In this document: positions 57,814-64,000 of the stretch, in pieces
Position numbering within the stretch: position 1 is the stretch's first letter
Layout: each line of letters begins with the position of its first letter
Source: Aeromicrobium endophyticum
Lineage (GTDB): Bacteria; Actinomycetota; Actinomycetes; Propionibacteriales; Nocardioidaceae
Reading direction: 5' to 3'
Assembly: GCF_003586285.1 (NCBI RefSeq)
Contig: NZ_QUBR01000001.1
Location: 186,001 to 250,000 of the forward strand
DNA length: 64,000 bases
Notes under the pieces: model-generated
What the model saw: the letters and a program-made list of their open reading frames with translations, nothing else
What the model was told of the DNA's origin: nothing
The model's database searches: none
Made by a program: the position numbers and the translations under genes

Positions 57814-59628
57814 ATGACTCGCGTCGACGAGTTCAACAGCTTCTACTCCTCCACCTTCCGCGATGCCGTGCAGGTCACGTACGCGCTGTGCGGCGACCGG
57901 CAGGTGGCCCTCGAGTCCACGGTCGACGCCTACCGTCGCGCGTGGCGCGACTGGTCCAAGATCCGCGACCGGCACCCGCTGTCGTACGTGCGCAACGAGG
58001 CCTGGAAGATCACGGGCCTCAGCCGCGGCGCCCACCCGCTGCGCCGGCGTCACGAAGAGGACAGCGACACCGAGCTGCTCTCCGCCCTGCACGACCTGCC
58101 CGTCGACGACCGCCGCCTGATCGTCCTCATGACGCTCGGCAACACCGATCTCGAAGAGGCGTCGCGCGAGGTCGGTCAGCCGGCCGAGGAGGGCATCGAG
58201 AACGTCACGACGGCCCTCGCGACGCTCGAGACCAAGCTCGGCGAGGGCATCGACGCCATCGAGCGCCGCATGCACGCGCTGTCGTCGGCCACCGACGCGC
58301 TCGACATGCCCCCCGCCGGCGACGTCCGCACCGCGGCCCGGCGCGGACGACGGCGCAACACCGTGCTGCTGGTCGCCGCGGCGATCGCCCTGATCCTGGG
58401 CGGCGGGCTGGTGGCCACCGACGGTGACGCGCTCGCCACCAGCGGCGACCTGCCCCGCCGCGAGAAGATCGGTGCCGAGCGACCCGACGTCGTCCTCGAC
58501 GCCCAGAAGATCGACGCCGGCAACCTGCTCGCGCCCAAGCAGCTCGCGACGCTCGACGGCACCCGCACCTGGACGACCGCGAGCACCGACGACGACGTCA
58601 CCAACAAGACCCCGTACGCGACCTGCCCCACCAAGCGGTTCGCCGACTCCGACCCGCTCAAGGTGTTCGTGCGCACCTTCAACGGCGACGGCCCGGGCAA
58701 TGCGCGCGTCGCCCAGGCGATCGAGGTCTCCCGCAGCGACAGGGTCGCCACCGAGGCCTACCAGCGCCTCGTGCAGTGGTACTCCGACTGCGAGCACCCC
58801 CGCACCCAGCTCGTCGCGTCCTACACCGTCAAGCGACCGTTCGGCGACTTCCAGATCCTGTCGCTGCGGTCCAACCGCTCCCCCGAGCGCTCCTTCACCG
58901 TCGGCTTCAGCCACTCCGGCACCATCACCAGCACCCTCGTCCACGAGGTCGACGGCCCCACCGGGCCCAGCATCGAGTCGTTCGCGCAGACGCTCGACGA
59001 CTCGGTCTCCAAGGTCTGCAAGGACAGCGGCGGCCGCTGCTCCGACGCCATCGAGGTGCTGCCGTCCGATCCTCCCCCGACGACCGAGGCGCCCTCGTTC
59101 CTCGGCATCGTCGACCTGCCTCCCATCGCGGCGATCGACAAGGTCTGGGCGGGCACCGACTTCCCGGCGCAGACCAACCCCGCAGCCACCCAGTGCGACA
59201 CGGCCTCGTTCACCGGCAGCTCGGTCAAGAAGGCGGGTTCGCGCGTCTACGTGCTCTACGAGGCCACCGAGCTGCCGCCGGAGTTCGGCGTCGCCGAGAC
59301 CACAGCCCGGTTCACGTCCGCCACGAAGGCCAAGGACTTCGTCGCCAAGCTCTCGCGGCGCATCGACGGCTGCAAGGACAAGATCCTGTCCGCCGGCGTC
59401 GACCAGAAGAGCAAGGTCTCGGTGCCCGATGCGTCCGGCACGGTCTGGCGGGTCGGCTTCGAGGTCGAGGGCGACAAGAAGGTCTACTACCGCACCGCGA
59501 TCGTCCGGCGCGGCGCCGACGTCGCGCAGGTGACCTTCACGCCGGCCGGTGAGTACGACATCTCGCAGGACGCCTTCAAGGCCATCGCCGAGCGCGCCGC
59601 CACCCGCCTGAAGTACGCCACCGACTGA
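57814..59628 (+). CDS. Sigma-factor-like/transmembrane/exported-domain fusion protein
   Basis: A 604-residue protein. Residues 1-150 resemble an ECF sigma factor: a region-2-like helix set (RDAVQVTYALCGDRQVALES, DAYRRAWRDWSKI) and a region-4-like part (LHDLPVDDRRLIVLMTLG, EEASREVGQP). A basic stretch and one membrane span (about 182-203) follow. The outside part has two similar halves, each with two or more cysteines (about 271, 325; 400, 409; 461, 520), reminiscent of PknH-type sensor domains. AAGGAGG precedes the ATG. It is divergent from DUF6350. The sigma part may be non-functional; function unknown. Confidence 0.8.
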   Translation: MTRVDEFNSFYSSTFRDAVQVTYALCGDRQVALESTVDAYRRAWRDWSKIRDRHPLSYVRNEAWKITGLSRGAHPLRRRHEEDSDTELLSALHDLPVDDRRLIVLMTLGNTDLEEASREVGQPAEEGIENVTTALATLETKLGEGIDAIERRMHALSSATDALDMPPAGDVRTAARRGRRRNTVLLVAAAIALILGGGLVATDGDALATSGDLPRREKIGAERPDVVLDAQKIDAGNLLAPKQLATLDGTRTWTTASTDDDVTNKTPYATCPTKRFADSDPLKVFVRTFNGDGPGNARVAQAIEVSRSDRVATEAYQRLVQWYSDCEHPRTQLVASYTVKRPFGDFQILSLRSNRSPERSFTVGFSHSGTITSTLVHEVDGPTGPSIESFAQTLDDSVSKVCKDSGGRCSDAIEVLPSDPPPTTEAPSFLGIVDLPPIAAIDKVWAGTDFPAQTNPAATQCDTASFTGSSVKKAGSRVYVLYEATELPPEFGVAETTARFTSATKAKDFVAKLSRRIDGCKDKILSAGVDQKSKVSVPDASGTVWRVGFEVEGDKKVYYRTAIVRRGADVAQVTFTPAGEYDISQDAFKAIAERAATRLKYATD

Positions 59629-59646
59629 CGACCGCCCGCACATGAG

Positions 59647-59742
59647 CTGAGGAGTCGGCGTTGCGGCCCTCCGACGAGCTCGAAGACTGACGCACGCCTC
59701 AGGATGACTGGGCTTGTCGGAGGGCCGCAACAGACTCGTCAG
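59647..59742. repeat. Long inverted repeat between convergent genes
   Basis: A perfect 16-base pair (GTTGCGGCCCTCCGAC at 59660-59675 and its complement at 59716-59731) is extended outward by AGTC/GACT and CTGA/TCAG, giving a 96-base element with about 40 bases inside. It lies downstream of the sigma-like fusion gene and of sucD. It may be a small non-autonomous mobile element or a structured terminator. Confidence 0.6.
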
Positions 59743-59759
59743 CGCACGCAGGAACGACG

Positions 59760-59787
59760 AAGCCCCACCACATCAGTGGTGGGGCTT
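59760..59787. terminator. Terminator of sucCD
   Basis: AAGCCCCACCAC-ATCA-GTGGTGGGGCTT, a perfect 12-base stem with a 4-base loop, lies 15 bases after the sucD stop. The A/T ends give a short U-run on both strands, so it may work for both converging transcripts. Confidence 0.85.
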
Positions 59788-59801
59788 CGTCGAGCTGAGT
59801 C

Positions 59802-60698
59802 CTACAGACCCTTCAGGATCTCGCGCATGAGCTCGGCAGTCTCGGACGGCGTCTTGCCGACCTTGACCCCGGCGGCCTCGAGGGCCTCCTTCTTGCCCTG
59901 TGCGGTGCCCGCACCGTCGGACACGATGGCGCCGGCGTGGCCCATCGTCTTGCCCTCGGGAGCGGTGAAGCCCGCGACGTAGCCGACGACCGGCTTGGTC
60001 ACGTGCTCCTTGATGTAGGCCGCGGCCTTCTCCTCCGCGTCACCGCCGATCTCGCCGATCATCACGATCGCCGTGGTGTCGGGGTCGGCCTCGAACGCCT
60101 CGAGGGCGTCGATGTGCGTCGTGCCGATGATCGGGTCTCCGCCGATGCCGATGGCGGTCGAGAAGCCGAAGTCGCGCAGCTCGAACATCATCTGGTAGGT
60201 CAGCGTGCCCGACTTCGACACCAGGCCGATGGGGCCCTTGCCCGCGATGTTGGCCGGCGTGATGCCCGCCAGCGCCTCGCCCGGCGTGATGATGCCGGGG
60301 CAGTTCGGGCCGATGATGCGCGTCTTCTTGCCCTGGGCGTAGGCCCAGAACTCGGCGCTGTCCTGCACCGGCACGCCCTCGGTGATGATGACGAGCAGAC
60401 CGATCTCGGCATCGATCGCCTCGACGACGGCATCCTTGGTGAACGCCGGCGGCACGAAGGCGACCGACACGTCGGCGCCGGTCTTCTCGATCGCCTCGGC
60501 GACCGAGCCGAACACGGGCAGCTCGACCTCGGCGCCGGAGGCGTCGGTGTGGGTGACCGTGGTGCCGGCCTTGCGGGCGTTGACGCCACCGACGACCTGG
60601 GTGCCGGCGGCGAGCATGCGAGCGGTGTGCTTGGAGCCCTCGCCGCCGGTGATGCCCTGGACGATGACCTTGGAGTCCTTGTTCAGATAGATCGACAT
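59802..60698 (-). CDS. sucD: Succinyl-CoA synthetase, alpha subunit
   Basis: A 298-residue ADP- or GDP-forming alpha subunit. The CoA-binding [15 protein letters not shown] near the N-terminus, [13 protein letters not shown] in the middle, and the phosphohistidine in GHAGAIV near residue 245 are present. Starts 10 bases after sucC and ends before a strong terminator. Confidence 0.96.
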   Translation of the reverse strand: MSIYLNKDSKVIVQGITGGEGSKHTARMLAAGTQVVGGVNARKAGTTVTHTDASGAEVELPVFGSVAEAIEKTGADVSVAFVPPAFTKDAVVEAIDAEIGLLVIITEGVPVQDSAEFWAYAQGKKTRIIGPNCPGIITPGEALAGITPANIAGKGPIGLVSKSGTLTYQMMFELRDFGFSTAIGIGGDPIIGTTHIDALEAFEADPDTTAIVMIGEIGGDAEEKAAAYIKEHVTKPVVGYVAGFTAPEGKTMGHAGAIVSDGAGTAQGKKEALEAAGVKVGKTPSETAELMREILKGL

Positions 60699-60708
60699 GT
60701 CAGCCCCT

Positions 60709-61875
60709 TCAGCCGTTCGCCAGCTCGGCGGCCTTGTCGGCCGCGCCGTCCATGGTGTCCACCTGAGTCACGAGCGGGTGGTTGAGCTCGTCGAGGATCG
60801 CGCGTCCCTCGTCGACGTTGTTGCCGTCGAGGCGCACGACCAGCGGCTTGGACGCCTCGGAGCCGAGCAGCTCGAGCGCGCCCTTGATGCCGTTGGCGAC
60901 CGCGTCGCACGACGTGATGCCGCCGAAGACGTTGACGAAGACGCTCTTGACCTGCGGGTCGTTGAGGATGACGTCGAGACCGTTGGCCATGACCTCGGCC
61001 GACGCTCCTCCGCCGATGTCGAGGAAGTTGGCGGGCTTGACGTTGCCGTGCTTCTCGCCGGCGTACGCCACGACGTCGAGGGTGCTCATGACGAGCCCCG
61101 CGCCGTTGCCGATGATGCCGACCTCACCGTCGAGCTTGACGTAGTTGAGGCCCTTGGCCTTGGCCTTGGCCTCGAGGGGGTCGGCCTCCTCGTGGATGAC
61201 GAAGTCCTCGTGCTCGGGGTGGCGCACCTCGGAGGCGTTCTCGTCGAGCGAGACCTTGCCGTCGAGAGCCTCGAGCTTGTCGCCCTCGAGGCGTGCCAGC
61301 GGGTTGACCTCGACCAGCGTCGCGTCCTCCTCGACGAACACCTTCCAGAGAGCCTGGACCATGGCCACGGCCTGGTCGGCGAGCTCGGCCGGGAACTTGG
61401 CCTCCTCGACGATCGCGCGGGCCTTCGCCTCGTCGACGCCGGTGCCGGCGTCGATCGGGATCTGGCGCACGGCCTCGGGGTTGGTCTTGGCGACCTCTTC
61501 GATCTCGACACCGCCCTCGACGCTCGCGATGCAGAGGTAGCTGCGGTTGGAACGGTCGAGCAGGAAGGAGAAGTAGTACTCCTCGACGGGCGGCGTCGCC
61601 GGCGTGACGAGCACGCGGTTGACGGTCAGGCCCTTGATCTCCATGCCGAGGATGTTGGAGGCGTGCTCGAAGGCCTCGTCGGCCGTCTTCGCGAGCTTGA
61701 CGCCGCCGGCCTTGCCGCGACCGCCGGCCTTGACCTGTGCCTTGATGACGGTCACGCCACCGATCTGCTCGGCGGCTGCCTTGGCCTCTTCGGCGGTCTG
61801 CACGACGACGCCGAGCGTCGTCGCGACGCCATGCTTGGCGAAGAGCTCCTTCGCCTGGTATTCCATCAGATCCAC
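60709..61875 (-). CDS. sucC: Succinyl-CoA synthetase, beta subunit
   Basis: A 388-residue ATP-grasp subunit that makes succinate and ATP (or GTP) from succinyl-CoA. [14 protein letters not shown] at the start, [16 protein letters not shown] (nucleotide site) and [17 protein letters not shown] with VFGGITSCD (alpha-interface loop) are typical. GTG 61875 has AAGGA 11 bases upstream; ATG 61866 would drop three residues. Operon sucC-sucD. Confidence 0.96.
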   Translation of the reverse strand: MDLMEYQAKELFAKHGVATTLGVVVQTAEEAKAAAEQIGGVTVIKAQVKAGGRGKAGGVKLAKTADEAFEHASNILGMEIKGLTVNRVLVTPATPPVEEYYFSFLLDRSNRSYLCIASVEGGVEIEEVAKTNPEAVRQIPIDAGTGVDEAKARAIVEEAKFPAELADQAVAMVQALWKVFVEEDATLVEVNPLARLEGDKLEALDGKVSLDENASEVRHPEHEDFVIHEEADPLEAKAKAKGLNYVKLDGEVGIIGNGAGLVMSTLDVVAYAGEKHGNVKPANFLDIGGGASAEVMANGLDVILNDPQVKSVFVNVFGGITSCDAVANGIKGALELLGSEASKPLVVRLDGNNVDEGRAILDELNHPLVTQVDTMDGAADKAAELANG

Positions 61876-61950
61876 GGTGGTGTCCGTCCTTGGGTTGGAG
61901 TTCTGCCCTGGTCGGGTCCGGCAGGAGGCCGCCACGAACAGGCCGTTGCG

Positions 61951-61975
61951 ACTGTATCCGTTAACGCGATGTTAA
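61951..61975 (-). promoter_or_regulatory. sucCD promoter and inverted repeat
   Basis: TACAGT on the minus strand (complement of 61951-61956) is a -10-like box. TTAAC-GCGAT-GTTAA (61961-61975) lies just upstream over the spacer and -35 area, a possible regulator site. Confidence 0.4.
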
Positions 61976-61990
61976 GTCGCGTCGGTTACG

Positions 61991-62248
61991 TCACACCGCG
62001 GGCTCGACGGTGATGTCGCCGGCCCCCAGCGCGTGCAACGCGTCTCTCACCCGTTGCGCGTCGGACGAGCCCGCGTCGACGACGACCCGCACGGCGTCCT
62101 CGGCGACGGCCGTGGCCGCCAGCTGCTCGGGCGACTGGCGTCCGCCGACGAACACGATCTCGTGGCCTTCGTCGCGCAGACGCCGGGCGATCGTCCGGGC
62201 ACCGGTGTCGTCGCCCGCGGATCCCACCACGATGCGATCAGCCGCCAT
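61991..62248 (-). CDS. Small B12-binding-domain-like protein lacking the cobalt-ligand histidine
   Basis: An 85-residue protein resembling the Rossmann-like cobalamin-binding domain of methylmalonyl-CoA mutase: a first strand IVVGSAGDDTGARTIARRL, then EGHEIVFVGGRQSPEQLAATAV and a final acidic strand. The D-x-H-x-x-G motif that ligates cobalt is replaced (GDDTGA), so base-off/His-on B12 binding is not expected. ATG 62248 gives the compact form; an upstream ATG (62266) adds six residues. Role unknown. Confidence 0.7.
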   Translation of the reverse strand: MAADRIVVGSAGDDTGARTIARRLRDEGHEIVFVGGRQSPEQLAATAVAEDAVRVVVDAGSSDAQRVRDALHALGAGDITVEPAV

Positions 62249-62325
62249 GGGCCGATCGTGCCACACGTGAGTGCTGTCACACGAAGCGGCGATCTGCCAC
62301 GGGACCGACGTCCCGACCTCACCCA

Positions 62326-62337
62326 GAATTCGAATTC
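62326..62337. promoter_or_regulatory. AT-rich palindrome upstream of the M23 peptidase gene
   Basis: GAATTCGAATTC is a perfect 12-base palindrome in very GC-rich DNA, about 70 bases before the start. A -10-like TAGTCT follows at about 62364-62369, so it lies near the -35 region as a possible binding site. Confidence 0.4.
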
Positions 62338-62406
62338 GGTTTCTCTGGAGGCCGATCCTCGGCTAGTCTCGTGAGGTCCTGTCGTCGCCTCTTGGAGGTC
62401 ATCTGC

Positions 62407-63192
62407 GTGTCATCGTCTGCGCCTAAACGCCGACTCGACCATCGCTCGCAGACCCCTTCCCGGGCCGCGGGCAAGCGAGTCGCCCAGCGTCGTCGCAGCC
62501 GTGCTCGCTCGCTGACCCCCACCCCGGCCATGGCCGGCGCGTTCGCGCTCATCCTCGCCGCCTTCGGGTCTGCGGTCGTCGGCAACGCCACCGATGCCAA
62601 CTCGCTCAAGGCCGACCGTTACCAGACGGTCAACCAGACCTACACCCGCGCCGACGAGCCCAGCGCCGACGTCAGCCGCAGCTTCGATCGAGCCGCCTTC
62701 AGCAAGCAGGCCACCGCGCAGGCGCAGCAGAAGATCGCCGCCAACGAGCAGCTCACGGCCGCCGTCGGCAAGGAAGCCAAGAAGATCGAGCTCAACAAGT
62801 GGGTCCTCCCGGTCACCGGGTACCACCTGACCGCGCGGTTCGGCCAGCGCAGCGGGCTCTGGTCGACCGTCCACACGGGCCTCGACTTCGCCGGTCCGTC
62901 CGGCTCGACGATCGTCTCGGTCGCGGCCGGCACCGTCGTCTCCACCGGCTACGAGGGTGCCTACGGCAACCGCACGATCATCCAGCTCAACGACGGCACC
63001 GAGATCTGGTACTGCCACCAGAGCCAGTTCGGCGTCAAGGTCGGCGAGCAGGTCACGCCGGGCCAGCCCATCGGCTTCACGGGGTCGACCGGCAACGTCA
63101 CCGGCCCCCACCTGCACCTTGAGGTGCACCCGGCCGGCGGCGCACCCGTCGACCCGTACGGCGAGCTCATCAAGCACGACGTCACCCCGTAA
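62407..63192 (+). CDS. M23-family (LytM-like) metallopeptidase
   Basis: A 261-residue membrane-anchored or exported peptidoglycan endopeptidase. A long basic N-terminus (residues 1-38, many Arg/Lys) precedes one hydrophobic segment (about 41-60). After a helical linker comes the M23 domain with zinc ligands His156, Asp160 (HTGLD) and His237 (HLHLEV, His235 as base). GGAGG lies 8 bases before GTG 62407. It probably cleaves peptide cross-links during growth or division. No c-di-AMP riboswitch is visible upstream. Confidence 0.92.
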   Translation: MSSSAPKRRLDHRSQTPSRAAGKRVAQRRRSRARSLTPTPAMAGAFALILAAFGSAVVGNATDANSLKADRYQTVNQTYTRADEPSADVSRSFDRAAFSKQATAQAQQKIAANEQLTAAVGKEAKKIELNKWVLPVTGYHLTARFGQRSGLWSTVHTGLDFAGPSGSTIVSVAAGTVVSTGYEGAYGNRTIIQLNDGTEIWYCHQSQFGVKVGEQVTPGQPIGFTGSTGNVTGPHLHLEVHPAGGAPVDPYGELIKHDVTP

Positions 63193-63198
63193 CCCCCG

Positions 63199-63222
63199 GC
63201 GTCCTCGCCATCCGGCGGACGC
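63199..63222 (+). terminator. Possible terminator of the M23 gene
   Basis: GCGTCC (63199-63204) and GGACGC (63217-63222) with a 12-base loop start 6 bases after the stop codon. GGCGCC-GAC-GGCGCC further on (63297-63311) is another short hairpin. Both are weak. The rest of the 184-base gap shows nothing else. Confidence 0.3.
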
Positions 63223-63376
63223 ACCCCGCGATGTGTGACGCTCTGCACTCGTTGATGCTGATCACCGGGGCGATCCGTCACATATCCCGATCCACAGGCG
63301 CCGACGGCGCCGCTCTTGTCCACAGCGCCCCCTGAGCGCATGGCGTCGAGGACACCGGGGCGAGCACGGTGCTTGC

Positions 63377-64000
63377 ATGAGTCGACCGCGTCCCGTCCCT
63401 GCCGAGCTGCGCTCTGCGGCTTTCACAGCCGATCGGGCTGCGGCCCTGGGCGTCACGCGGCGGATGTTGCAGGGCTCCTCGTACACGATGGTGCACCGCG
63501 GCGTCTATGCGTGGACGAACCTGCCGCGAACCCTGGCGGTGATGGTGGGTGCCGACCTGCTCGTCCTCCCCCCAGATGCGTGCGTGAGCCATGTGACCGC
63601 GCTGCACTGGTACGGCGTGACCGTCGGAGCGAGCCCGCTGCGCCACTACTCGACCAACACCACGTCGCAGACCCGCCTCAGCGGCGTGCAGCTGCACCGG
63701 CGCCGCGGTCGCCTGTCGTCACGGATCGTGCATGGCGTCCCTGTGCTCGGTCCCGATCGGACGCTCGTCGACTGCGCCACGCAGCTGAACCCGCACGACC
63801 TCGTCCGCGCAGGCGACTGGTTGGTGCGGCTCGGGCTGACGGACCCGGACGTGCTGCGGACGTACGCCCGCGAGAGGCACCTCGACGGGGTGGTGCTGGC
63901 ACGACGCACCACTCCCCTCGTGCGGTCGCGAGTTGACTCGGTCAAGGAGACCGATGTCCGGCTCGTGCTGGTGGCGAGCGGACTGCCCGAGCCCGAGGTC
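63377..64000 (+). CDS. AbiEi-antitoxin-like / DUF559-type protein (3' end cut by window edge)
   Basis: The first 208 residues of a protein that runs off the right edge. The N-terminal RSAAFTADRAAALGVTRRML and SSYTMVHRGVYAW resemble the winged helix of AbiEi-type antitoxins, followed by a middle region (CVSHVTALHWYGV, VHGVPVLGPDRTLVDCA) common in actinobacterial proteins that end in a Vsr-like DUF559 nuclease fold. The start of such a C-terminal part (VKETDVRLVLVASGLPEPEV) is visible. Alone it is not a toxin-antitoxin pair. Confidence 0.65.
   Translation, partial: MSRPRPVPAELRSAAFTADRAAALGVTRRMLQGSSYTMVHRGVYAWTNLPRTLAVMVGADLLVLPPDACVSHVTALHWYGVTVGASPLRHYSTNTTSQTRLSGVQLHRRRGRLSSRIVHGVPVLGPDRTLVDCATQLNPHDLVRAGDWLVRLGLTDPDVLRTYARERHLDGVVLARRTTPLVRSRVDSVKETDVRLVLVASGLPEPEV

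Noticed and set aside
62249-62406. c-di-AMP (ydaO-type) riboswitch before the cell-wall peptidase
   Set aside because: Such riboswitches occur before actinobacterial wall hydrolases, but the 158-base gap lacks the conserved cores and paired elements.

Overview
The window is about 70% GC with dense, short-spaced genes, many GTG starts and 1-4 base stop/start overlaps, as in a high-GC actinobacterium. A monomeric NADP isocitrate dehydrogenase, an SdhCAB with a single large cytochrome b anchor, folD next to a DUF3017 gene, DUF6350-purN-purH, and sucCD next to a small B12-binding-like gene and an M23 peptidase suggest the Nocardioidaceae/Propionibacteriales (Aeromicrobium- or Nocardioides-like). 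This is inferred from gene content only. I see no tRNA, rRNA, CRISPR array, prophage or insertion sequence. No gene-free stretch exceeds 300 bases.

Region 1 (1-18.8 kb) is a nucleoside and (deoxy)ribose uptake and catabolism island. A truncated adenosine deaminase gene faces a LacI-regulated operon: regulator, ribokinase, ribose pyranase, RbsACB-type ABC transporter, deoxyribose-phosphate aldolase, an aldehyde dehydrogenase and a half-length aldehyde dehydrogenase paralogue. Converging on it is a second operon: BmpA-type lipoprotein, ATPase, two permeases, cytidine deaminase, a cytochrome P450, thymidine phosphorylase and a MaoC-type hydratase. Together they import nucleosides, deaminate and phosphorolyse them, and feed ribose and deoxyribose phosphates to central metabolism.

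Region 2 (18.9-24.2 kb) holds an M20 amidohydrolase with an XRE regulator, an accessory methionine aminopeptidase transcribed divergently, a MarR-MFS-SRPBCC gene string and a dienelactone hydrolase. Region 3 (24.3-28.7 kb) is sdhCAB with a divergent LysR regulator. Region 4 (28.7-38.3 kb) is mixed: RNA 2',3'-phosphodiesterase-like protein, trpS, galK-pheA-double GNAT, PadR with a DHA2 efflux pump, purU, ppk2 and a DedA protein. Region 5 (38.4-42.1 kb) is a sulfate ABC transporter operon, followed by an MFS exporter and an exported Ig-like-repeat protein.

Region 6 (44-51 kb) has icd, a catalase, then a three-gene unit of special interest: a small membrane-anchored peptide with five regularly spaced cysteines in a glycine-rich tail, a DUF692/MNIO (multinuclear non-haem iron oxidase) enzyme, and a small SCO6045-like partner. 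It looks like a ribosomal-peptide cysteine-modification or metal-handling system. Malate dehydrogenase follows.

Region 7 (51-64 kb) has DUF3017-folD, TetR-YbaK, an EamA transporter, purH-purN-DUF6350, a sigma-like/transmembrane/exported-domain fusion protein, sucCD, a degenerate B12-binding-like protein, an M23 peptidase and, at the right edge, a partial AbiEi/DUF559-like gene. Four TCA-cycle loci (sdh, icd, mdh, suc) lie within about 37 kb.
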